64,000 nucleotides of DNA, taken from the NCBI GenBank assembly GCA_947652115.1, contig OX393569.1, positions 15,056,896 through 15,120,895 of the forward strand. The letters are read 5' to 3'. The position numbers and the translations under genes were made by a program. Positions within the stretch are counted from its first letter, which is position 1. Each line of letters begins with the position of its first letter. Below, in pieces: positions 21,401 through 29,490 of this stretch. Origin of the DNA: Blastomussa wellsi. Its lineage: Eukaryota; Cnidaria; Anthozoa; Scleractinia; Plerogyridae. Below the pieces are notes generated by a model that worked only from the letters and a program-made list of their open reading frames with translations, did not search any database and was not told where the DNA came from.

Positions 21401-23104
21401 GGCGAGAAGGATCATAGGCTCTGTAGACGAGAATGAGATGTACTCATCCGGATTTTTGCAGAGAAGAGCCACAGTGCTGTAGTAAGCAGACATATTACAG
21501 CGTGACGCTCCTTAGTGTGGCTACCCAACAAACTTTTTTGACAAGTTACAATTAGCCAATCAGAGAGAGCGAATTTGTTTGAGCTGTCCCGCTTCCTTTG
21601 CAATGTTCAAAGCTGCTGTCACGAAACCTGTCGCGCTTTTAACAATGAGGCGGGACAACTCCAACAAATTTGCGCTCTCTGATTGGCTAACTTGTCAAAA
21701 AATTTTGTTGGGTGGCCACACTAAGGCATGCCACACTGTAAATGGGGCAATTCAATAATTTCCCAAACCCTCTCCACTCTTCCCTCCTCCTTCCATCTCA
21801 GGGACTATTTATTCAAATACTACCTACATGTAATAACAAGGGGTTGGGCATGGAAGAATTTGGGAATGTTCCATTTTAACATTCCTAATTATTTTCTGTT
21901 TCATTCCCCTATTAGTTTGTTTATTGCTTTCCACATTTGAGGATTTTGCCCTGGCTATTTGTATGTGCTTTCTTGTTTATTTTCGAATCATTCGTACAGT
22001 GTCCACAATAAATATTTCATCAATGGTGAAGTTGATCATTAACCTTGACCCTGGAAGTGCAGCAGCTCTTATAAGCTTGTAATTTCTACTTGTCCTCGAT
22101 CTGTTGCTGCAGTTGCAATTGTTTTGGGTGTTAAGCAGTTGGAGAAACAAGTGCCAGATTTGGAAAAAATTTTCATTGAAGCACTCATGAGTTTCCTACC
22201 TATTTTATCCAATAAAAAAGTGATTTCACTGACATACATGTTCATGCTGCTAAGCAACTTCAAGGACTAACACTATGTGCCCAGTCAGTCTTGGAGTTGG
22301 GATTTTGTCACCAACTGGCACAAGTTCCACTAAATGATGGCTATAAGGGATAGACGAGAGGGACCTTTCTAACCATGAACAGATTGTGTTGTCTTACACC
22401 AAGCGTGGAATCGTTGGAGCCTTGAGGCGCCAGTAGCCACTTACAGGGCTAAAGTTCCAACGATTGCACACTTTGTGTACAACAACTCAATCTAGTCATG
22501 ATTAGTGAGGCCCCTCTCGTCCATCCCTTTTAGCCATCACTGTTCTCCTGACTGGAGGGGCATCATTCCTGTCATTTGTTCTAATGTTCTTTTGAAGGGT
22601 TGCAAGCTATAATTTCACAAGAGACCTTGAGAGCGCTGCTATCTGCCATTTCTCTTTGCTTTCTTGCACGCTGGATCTCTGTTGCGTGTAGAGGGAATAA
22701 GTTTAGGCCAAATTCTCCACAACTGGTGAACCTTTTTCAACCTTGCCCCGCTCCACTTCCGGTATGACCTTGAAGTGCCCTAGGAATTCACTCCCGGGAA
22801 TTCACTATTTTAAAAGGTTTTCCACCAAAGAGATAACTCACATTTTAAAACAAACATTGCCGGATGTACCTGTTTCTATATTCAGTTGCTCCATATTGAC
22901 AAGATCAACTTCATAGCAGTTCAAACTAGAACAGCACTTTCCCAAGCTGACTGTCGATGTTCTAGATGCTCCTTGTCCTTGTTTTAATTTGGCGAAGCTG
23001 TCTTCTAAGAACTGGACAACAGCAACTTCATAAGGAATCCAGAGCTTTGGTCTTTCTTCCCATTCCCAAACTACTACTCCTCTTGGTCGGGAGGAGGAAG
23101 CCAT
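12491..23104 (-). CDS. DTX: Deltex E3 ubiquitin ligase (7 exons)
   Basis: Exons in transcript order: 22870-23104, 19675-20145, 18755-18816, 17644-17805, 16463-16627, 15211-15300, 12491-12706; 466 aa. Deltex proteins bind Notch through paired WWE domains and ubiquitinate it or other cargo. WWE1 is at about residues 8-78 ([17 protein letters not shown]) and WWE2 at about 79-160 ([15 protein letters not shown]). A linker with a basic [10 protein letters not shown] patch follows. The RING begins at Cys258 (CAICFEKLC, then CKHAFHASC and [11 protein letters not shown]). The Deltex C-terminal (DTC) domain contains [31 protein letters not shown] and WNEIHHKTE. The protein is shorter than vertebrate DTX1/2/4 because the proline-rich linker is reduced. 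Introns hold two foldback MITEs, a SINE, a minisatellite and a deleted LINE. It shares a 5' region with CCDC92. Confidence 0.95.
12785..13510. repeat. Minisatellite, about 86-bp unit, roughly 8 copies, in the last Deltex intron
   Basis: The phrase CACCAGCTCCCAC recurs at 12865, 12930, 13019, 13105, 13187, 13275, 13361 and 13449. After one short first unit, the spacing is 82-89 bp. Each unit also carries TGCAAGCCATCACTC and CAGTAACTCTCTC words. The plus strand is almost free of G, a marked strand bias of C and T. The tract lies wholly within the intron 12707-15210. Confidence 0.9.
13828..15210 (+). mobile_element. Internally deleted LINE, antisense in the last Deltex intron
   Basis: The 5' end has a YY1-type AAGATGGCGG at 13845-13854. 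Remnants of ORF1 follow: an acidic N-terminal piece at 13891-14094, then after a frame change a C-terminal piece (14070-14276) ending [10 protein letters not shown], a form common near the end of LINE ORF1 proteins. A short stretch near 14690 (LSLDVRGL) may be the start of ORF2 endonuclease. The rest of ORF2 is missing. The 3' end is an AT-rich UTR, AATAAAGA, then a (TTACTG)n tail ending at 15210 beside a Deltex exon. The ORFs are broken, so it cannot move by itself. Confidence 0.65.
13891..14276 (+). pseudogene. LINE ORF1 remnant with frameshift and internal loss
   Basis: Two overlapping open pieces in different frames (13891-14094 and 14070-14276) together resemble the two ends of a LINE ORF1 protein. 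The first is lysine-rich then acidic (SDNEEDD). The second has a conserved-looking helix, [20 protein letters not shown], before the terminal INGKFVP. The coiled-coil and RNA-binding middle expected in a 300-residue ORF1 is absent. The family is inferred from pattern, not from a search. Confidence 0.5.
15895..16245 (+). repeat. Possible LINE 3' end in a Deltex intron
   Basis: A pyrimidine-rich stretch (15925-15975) is followed by a long TA/GTA-rich UTR-like segment ending in GTAATAAAGATGCATTC. This layout is like the 3' end of the deleted LINE 1 kb to the left. No coding sequence remains, and no target duplication was identified. Confidence 0.35.
17005..17220. repeat. Diverged dispersed repeat, copy 1
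   Basis: The segment ATTGAAACACTCAAGGAGTTTC ... TTATTTTATCCAATCAAAAA ... TTCGTCATCAAATGGCAC is matched in the same order, with substitutions and gaps, at 22130-22325. Both copies are in Deltex introns and in the same orientation. The class is unknown. Confidence 0.5.
18345..18640 (+). repeat. SINE family B, near full-length copy in a Deltex intron
   Basis: A decayed tRNA-like head (about 18360-18425, with a B-box-like GGTTTTGAACCC) is followed by GGGCAAGACACTT, ATAAATGGGTACCGGC, GACTAGCATCCCATCC and CGGGATAAGCTCTGGCC. This is the block order of the other family B copies. It lies in the intron 17806-18754. Confidence 0.8.
19189..19434. mobile_element. 246-bp foldback MITE, copy 1 (Deltex intron)
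   Basis: Ends are TTACAGTG and CGCTGTAA. Subterminal GTGGCCACCCAACAAAC and the T-run before GACAAGTTAGCCAATCAGAG are repeated as the reverse complement, giving arms of about 100 bp around a short centre. Copies of near-identical length are at 21495-21741 and 39922-40167. It has no coding capacity. Confidence 0.9.
21495..21741. mobile_element. 246-bp foldback MITE, copy 2 (Deltex intron)
   Basis: It runs from TTACAGCGTGACGC to CACACTGTAA with the same GTGGCYACCCAACAAAC arms and GGCGGGACAACTC centre as the other two copies. It lies in the first Deltex intron, 20146-22869. Confidence 0.9.
22130..22325. repeat. Diverged dispersed repeat, copy 2
   Basis: This is the counterpart of 17005-17220: ATTGAAGCACTCATGAGTTT, TATTTTATCCAATAAAAA, then GTCACCAACTGGCAC. 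The 64-residue frame on the minus strand here is not conserved in the other copy, so I do not treat it as coding. Confidence 0.5.
22335..22538. mobile_element. About 200-bp foldback element, first Deltex intron
   Basis: The left end TGATGGCTATAAGGGAT, then GACGAGAGGGACC, matches the reverse complement of the right end, which has GGCCCCTCTCGTCCATCCC then TAGCCATCA. Pairing continues inward (ATCGTTGGA against TCCAACGAT), so the arms take up nearly the whole element. Only one copy was seen in this window. Confidence 0.75.
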
Positions 23105-23462
23105 CCTCCAAAATGAGAGAAAAACGCTAAAAATAACTGTGAATTTTCACCAAATTAAAACAAACTCTCATTTCCCGCCTGGGGGCTTGGGCACCACGCC
23201 TTTGACTCTCGCGCCAATAGATGATTATTTGTGATTGGCTAATCTTAGCAACTTTTCACCAATGAAAAGTCTTCTTTTATTGGTTAGTGGTGACGTAAGG
23301 ACTTATTGTGACGAAACGAAACCAGTTTGGAAATATTTGTTCTGCTGCTCGTGGCAACGGCGAAGCAGCCATATTGGAAGAGATGGTCAACTAAGCGTAG
23401 GGTTGGGTTTTCGTCTTGTTATCTCCGTGTGATCGCAGATTACCACACAACGGAGTTTTAGA
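23105..23462. promoter_or_regulatory. Shared promoter region of divergent Deltex and CCDC92 genes
   Basis: The start codons are 358 bp apart. The region contains an ATTGGCT CCAAT-type box in inverted form at 23233-23241, a second ATTGG at 23279, CACCAATGA at 23259, TGACGTAAG at 23291, and a YY1-type element (GCAGCCATATTGG) at 23362-23377. There is no TATA box. This composition fits a TATA-less bidirectional promoter. Actual co-expression is not shown by sequence. Confidence 0.55.
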
Positions 23463-26400
23463 ATGGCTGGAACCTTAGCTCAGGCCCGTGTTCAGCTTCA
23501 AAATGCTGAAAGTTCTATCCTTTTTATGCAGCAAGAACACGCGAAAACATTACAAGGGCTCTATGCCGAGATCAACAAACTTCAGAAAAAATGCGGAGGT
23601 ATAGATCGTTGTTACTGGCTAAATTTCCGTTCGATTTCGGGGTAACAATGCTTCTCTTTACTTTCTAGAACTCACTTTTAAACTGGCGATGAATGCAACG
23701 AGTTCTAGTGACGATGAAGGTAGGTTTTGGTGGTATTTACAAGCAATGTTTTTATGTCGAGGAAAATTCGATTTTCATGCCATCAATACTTATACGCCAT
23801 CAAATTGAACAGATGTTTTCTGTGAGCTTCGTCTAATAAATTATTCTTTCTTTAAAATGGACCTGTGAAACTAATTAATCATTTAGCATTGGCACTAGAG
23901 CCCCTAGATTGGCTCTGAGTAAATTTTTGTGGTACAAGCTTCGTATCACTGCTATTAATTTTGTTGACCTTGAAATTGATTACTGTGAGCCACTGAAAAT
24001 TACTGATTTGGGGCATACGTTTTGCATTATTGTGGTGTTTTATATATTTATGAAATGGATGTCTCGTTTATTTCTAATAATTGAATCTATTTTTAGCCTT
24101 TATTCATAAGTCTTGAATAAAGGCAAAAATAGGTAAACTTTATATCAAGACTGAATTCACTCTTGCACTGTATTGAAGGTATTAACATCTTTCATGGGTC
24201 CTGTCTTCTGTCACAAAAAATGGCTAGATTGCAGAATACCCGGCCACTTCATATGCATCTTCAACTGCTGCTCCTGCAGTCCCACAGTCGCCATGATTGG
24301 CATAAAAACTGAATATAAATATCACGAATATCTCATTCTAAAAGCATGACAACCGATGGAAATCTTCAATGAATATCTCGTTCTAAAAGTGTGTTAACTG
24401 ATCAAGCTTGATATGCGAAAGAAAACTTAAATAGATATGTATTTGTCATTCTTTAAGCTTGATGAATGAAGGAAACTTAATTACTCTTTGGCCTCGGGAC
24501 TGCGGGAGCAGGAGTTCTAATACTATTACTTTTATGATTTTTCAACTTTGGGAGTGCAGGACTGCGGGAGCAGTAGTTTCACTTGTCTTCAATTCAGTTA
24601 TTTGACATCTTCGGGAGTGCGGGACAGTGGAGCTAAGGCGCATTAATGTATTAACTGTGGGAGCATAGGAGCACTAGATTTATGAAGGGCATGAATGGAC
24701 GGGTATTCTGCAATTTCTTCCAAAAAAATGTTAGTCTGTAACATGGCTGATATTTGTTTCATACTGCCATCCCTCCTGCTGATTATGACTGCTGAATAGG
24801 CAGCCCAAATAAGATTTATTTACATATTCATTCATGCCAAGTCTAACAGATTTTATCTGGGGGTCTCCCAGATACAGAATGAATCTCCTGTTATACCGTA
24901 CGGCTCACCAAATCTCCCAGATATGAAGGAAAATGCTTAAACTATGCTTGTTGTTGTTGTAGACCAGCGCAGGTAAGGAAAACGATGAAAAAATAACGAA
25001 ACCCTTAAATAAGGACTCTAAAGAAGATAAGACGTAAATGCGTCAAATACTCAGTGTGTTTGCAGAAAAGTACAGGGCTACAAAATGGATTACTGTTGGC
25101 CTCTCAGGCAGGAACTCTCAAATTTAACTTTTTGCCCATGGCAGTAACATGCTTGTCAAAGTTTACATAATATTTAAACAAGAGCAGCAGTGTTTTAACG
25201 GGTTTAAAACACGTACAAGTTTTTTGAAGAGCTTCAAAAGCATTTGTGATAGATCTATTCATGTGTAGAATAATCATTGGGTTTATTATTATTTTTCCAG
25301 AGAAAATTGGCTGTAAACTTTAGCCATGTCTTTATCAGATATAAAGACACTCATTAAACATTAATTTCTTTTGTATTTCCTTTAGGAATTATTACTGAGT
25401 TTTTGAAATCCTACTGAAAATTGTTTTTCACAGAAAAGAAGTATCTGCTTGTTCCAAACAACTGGATGGGACTTGATTGTGCCCTGCAACCAGCTGGTTA
25501 TAAATAACAACAACAACAACATTTTTATCACTTCAGAATTAGGTCTTAATCTCCTGGCTCTGCAGGTAGCAATGCTAATCAAGGTGGGCCAGGATAATCA
25601 GGGAAAAAATGAAAATTAATAAATTTTGCAATAACTTATGGTGTTAATCCTTCTATCTAAAACTAGAAGAAGTGTATGAAAACCAGAAAGGAAAATTTTT
25701 ATGTTGATCAACACAAATTGGTTTAGTTAACTTAAATTATTTTTCTTTTATCTTGTTTTCAGGGCAAATGAAACAGTCTGTAGATGAGTCACAAAAAATG
25801 CTTGATGCATTAAAAACTGAGAACATTGAACTTAAAGGAATCATTGATGTGAAGAACAAGAGAATTTTTGTTCTTGAAGGCCAGCTCAAAAGTTGGGATC
25901 AAAAGTATGTCAAAGATTTATCAGAAAAAGAGGCCAATTTGGCTGCAGTGGTTAGAGAACTTGAAAAGAAATCAGATACTGTTGCATATCTTACTTCACA
26001 ACTTCACAGCAGTAAAATAAGACAGTCTGGAAGACATCACCAAAATAAGCCTTCAGGTTGTAAAAATTATACAGAAGCTTGTCGTGAATCACAGGAGGCA
26101 AGATTGGAAAGCACAACTGCTGGTGAAAATGTTCCATCAACAGATCTTGTATCATCAAGAACACCTGTGCCACCAAGAGAAGGGACTCCTTCAAGCGTAC
26201 AGCGACGCTATCGACGATCTGCGACATCTCCCGTTCCTCAGTCACTAGGCATCAAGATGAAAACATCTAGGGCTGTGGGAATCCAAGCTTCGCCAAACGA
26301 AATCCAACTAAATGTAGCACCAGTAAAATCTAGCAAAGGTATGCCATTGCGTCCGAAAAGAGCCTCTTCTCCTTCAAGACCAGGACTGGGAATTTCTAAA

Positions 26401-26757
26401 GGTCTCCAGCGATCGGCAGGAAGAGATAGACCATTACCTGAGGATTATGTTGAGTTCCTGAGAACTGGAAACAGAGCTGATCCGCAGGTAGTTGTGCATG
26501 CGGCGCCAGAGCCCCTACCTCCAATTTCTACAAATGAGAGACTTGCTACAACACCAAAATCTCCGTACACTGGACGGGTACAAATGAGTAGTCGGCATTC
26601 CTCCCAAGGCGTTCCTACAACCATTTATACGGTAGGCCCTGAAGGAGATGGCCCTACAGCAGTAGAAGATGTTGGAAAAATTATTGTTTCACCATTGAGT
26701 TCACCCGAGAAGGGATGGCGCCACAAACAGCAATCACAACAAAATGGACCCGACTAA
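23463..26757 (+). CDS. CCDC92: CCDC92-family coiled-coil protein (3 exons)
   Basis: Exons 23463-23598, 23669-23719 and 25763-26757 give 393 aa with consistent phase-1 junctions. The N-terminus (QLQNAESSILFMQQEHAKTL, then LYAEINKLQKKC and ELTFKL) is the conserved CCDC92 segment. A second coiled coil follows to about residue 145. The remaining 250 residues are basic, Ser/Pro/Arg-rich and probably disordered. CCDC92 family proteins are reported at centrosomes and cilia. The molecular role is poorly defined and I infer nothing further. The ATG has A at -3. Human CCDC92 is about 331 aa, so the tail is somewhat longer here. Intron 2 carries a 487-bp MITE and a SINE-like copy. Confidence 0.9.
24228..24714. 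mobile_element. 487-bp MITE with 15-bp perfect terminal inverted repeats
   Basis: ATTGCAGAATACCCG at 24228-24242 is the exact reverse complement of 24700-24714. The interior contains three or four direct repeats of a GGGAGTGCGGGA/GCAGGAG-type word between 24500 and 24670, and an inverted counterpart near 24270. It lies in CCDC92 intron 2. No open frame of note was seen. Confidence 0.75.
25500..25605 (-). repeat. SINE-like repeat C, copy 1, with (CAA)n / (TTG)n tail
   Basis: The core TTCAGAATTAGGTCTTAATC, CTCCTGGCTC, GCAGGTAGCAATGCTAAT and GGGCCAGGATAATCAGG is present as the reverse complement at 32225-32335. On the minus strand both copies end in a TTG trinucleotide run, a common SINE/LINE tail form. 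No promoter head was recognised. Confidence 0.65.
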
Positions 26758-27676
26758 ATAGTTTGTTGTCTTTACATAAGTGTACTGAAAAGACAGAATT
26801 TTATGTCCAAAAATATAGCCTGTACATTCACCTGTAAATAGCATGTATAGCTTTTAATGCTTCCAGTTGGCTCTTAATTATTATCTGTTTTAGTGAAGTA
26901 GTTTTACATAAAAGTTTGATTGAATGTTATTTTATGTACAGTAACAAATTATGATAAATCAAAGTTTGACAAATGCCCCTGGTATTGGGGACAGACTAGA
27001 TTACAATGGTATTATGAAACTCTTTTCTTCTTCTCTTTTAAGTGAGCGGGGTCTCGATTGCTCCAAAATCTCTGTATTATTGTGTAGGTGTGCTGGAGAG
27101 TGTTCGTGAAATACAAAACCATTTTTTAAAAATGTACAGTGAGTTAGTGTTTGCACAAGCATGAAGTTAACTAAGTTATTTTGAAAAATATTATGTACAT
27201 AAAAAACTAGCATATGAATTATTGTGGTATAGAAAGCGAAAATGTGATGAATTTTGTGGTGAGATTGTAAACAACTCAGAAAAGAGAACCACAAGTGTTT
27301 CTCAACCCCCATGCTTCCTTGAAGTTGTATTAAAAAAGTCTTCTACTTTGTGTATTTGTTATTTTTATTGTTACGAATCTATCATCGATTTGCTTAAACA
27401 ATATTGTAGGAATTTCAGGGGACACTGAAAGAAAAGAATGTCTCTAAATCTCTAGAATTTTGATACCTTCTTCTCGCCTTGTTCTTCAGTCAGTTATATC
27501 AATTTAGCCACACCCACACCGCCGTGGTATCGTGAAACAGTAACTCTTATGGGTGATAGAACACCTTAATCCCAACGTTTGCAATAAGAAACCGTCGTCT
27601 CGGCTACAGAGATTTTCACTTGTGTGTTGAGAGTTCACATTTGTGATTGTCTTGCATTACCCTGCATTACCACGCT

Positions 27677-27899
27677 AAGGCCTGGTTCCCGTAAGGACGA
27701 CATAACAGCAAGGTCACGCAAATGCAAAAATGACCTCACACTTTTTTGCTACCAGTGTGAACAACAGAGCATAACGACATAAGGAAAAGATTGATTTATT
27801 CTTTATACATGTCTTTATGTCCACGCAGAAACTTATCACTTGATCAGCTTCTGGTCCATGTCGTAATTTCCCTTGTGTGAACCAGGCTTTAGCGGTTGG
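27677..27899. mobile_element. Probable MITE, AAGCCTGGTTC ends
   Basis: AAGGCCTGGTTCCCG at the left is answered by GTGTGAACCAGGCTT at the right, an imperfect inverted repeat enclosing about 220 bp. The interior has no coding capacity. The boundaries are approximate. Confidence 0.5.
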
Positions 27900-28290
27900 T
27901 TTTTTAAAAACTGGCTACAGTTTTTCCAACAAACAGAAGTGATCGCAACTCTCTCACGCACGTATTCCCACGCTTTATGTCGGCTACATGAATTTGCCTT
28001 GACCGGCGCACCTGATTGTCTTCGTCCTTTCAACTTTGACCGTGGTGTAAAAATATCGAACAACCTAAACGAGGATTTGAAGCAAATAACAGACACTAAA
28101 GTTTTAATTTGTAAATAAGGATAAACGATATTGTACATAGTTTTTCTATTTATCTCTGTTATTTATTTGTATATTTACTTTTTGTACTTTAATATTGATC
28201 CTGAAAACCCCTTTTTAGGGATTCTCAGCCTAATAAAGTGTGCGTATGTACATGTATGCATGTATGTAATGTAGTGACGTCATACCATAT

Positions 28291-28583
28291 TTACACTGCA
28301 TGAAATGGTCTGTATAAGGAGCCTTTCTCAAGCTGTACACACTCAGTATATCTATTGATATAAGGACGTGGCAGGATGTACACGGACCGTTATAATGATC
28401 AGTATATTTCAGGCTATGCCAAAAAATATCAGGATCTTATACACTAGTATAAGGAAACCGAGGTATACTGTTCATTATACAGACCTTATACCCAAAGGTC
28501 AGTATACATCAGTATACCTTTCCGTACACACATGTATACGGTCTCATTATACCTCCGTATACATGCCATTTCATGCAGTGTTA
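28291..28583. mobile_element. 293-bp MITE, TTACACTGCATGAAATGG ends
   Basis: TTACACTGCATGAAATGG at 28291 is matched by CCATTTCATGCAGTG plus TTAA at the right end (28566-28583). The interior is full of GTATAC and TATAC words that can pair with each other. A TTAA at one end and TTTA at the other might be a decayed TTAA target, as for piggyBac derivatives, but this is not clear. Confidence 0.65.
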
Positions 28584-29189
28584 ACACAAGACCGAACAAC
28601 TTGTCTTCAAGAGAATTCAAGAGATAATTTTAGAAAACGCTTCCAGGATTTTGACCTGACACGCTTTTCGGAGGTCTGCAAAATTTGAAGAATTATAAGA
28701 GCGTTTTCGAGAAAATTTATGGCGAAGTTACAAAAACTGATCATTGATTAAACACGGAAAGATAACTTTTTAAAAAACTTCATCTTCCAATAGGACAGAT
28801 TAACCAATATTAATTCCCGAGTTTCAACTTCATTAAAACATTGTAAGAGGAATTCTAAGGCTGCCAATTTGCCAAATCGTTTGGGGAGCTCCTCAGCTTT
28901 GTCTCGAACAGAGAGTCGTTTCCTTGGATTTGCGGGATACTTGGTTGTACTTTTTTAGTCGTTTAGTCCTGTTGCTATATTTCAAACAAAAGTATCCAGA
29001 GTTTACAGTTACAGAAGAATAAAACTATTATTCTGCTCAATCTTGCTCGAATCTTGCGGAATATCATTATCGTCTGATTTTAGCCATGGCAACTGGGCTA
29101 AAATCTGTGTGAGAGGTTAGTTTTCCAGAAAAGCTTTGATCCCTATTTCCTTCCTACGACGGGAAAGGAAGGAAATTAAAAGAAATGTC

Positions 29190-29390
29190 AAGGCGGTGGC
29201 AAACGAGGACACATTGTGTGTGTTGCGCGCGGATTAAACGCGGAAAAATTTTTTGCGGACACAAAATGTTTCTGAATAAAATCAGAAACATTTTTTGTGT
29301 CTCGGACATAAAATTTGTGTCCGTAACAATGTTGCGGGCGTGGGCAAACAGGGAAACATTTGTGTCGGAACAATGTGCCCGCCTTTATCC
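29190..29390. repeat. Hairpin-rich element just upstream of PRPF19
   Basis: AATGTTTCTGA is followed six bases later by TCAGAAACATT, and GGACACAAAA, TTTTGTGTC, GACATAAAATTTGTGTCC and GTTGCGGGCG words recur in both orientations. It resembles a decayed foldback transposon. It ends about 100 bp before the PRPF19 ATG, so it may lie in the promoter. Confidence 0.45.
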
Positions 29391-29490
29391 GAGGTTGGTG
29401 ACCTGTGCACTCTTGACGAAAGCGGAAAGGACTGGCGCGAACTCATTTCCCATGATCCTTTGTTGTTGCACATGCTTGCAAAGAAACAAA

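Larger units (their letters stand above)
26758..29490. other. Intergenic region between CCDC92 and PRPF19
   Basis: No conserved coding frame was seen. It holds the CCDC92 3' UTR, an inverted-repeat element (27677-27899), a second (28291-28583) and a hairpin-rich element (about 29190-29390) ending just upstream of PRPF19. An AATAAA near 28232 is not obviously tied to CCDC92. Confidence 0.5.
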
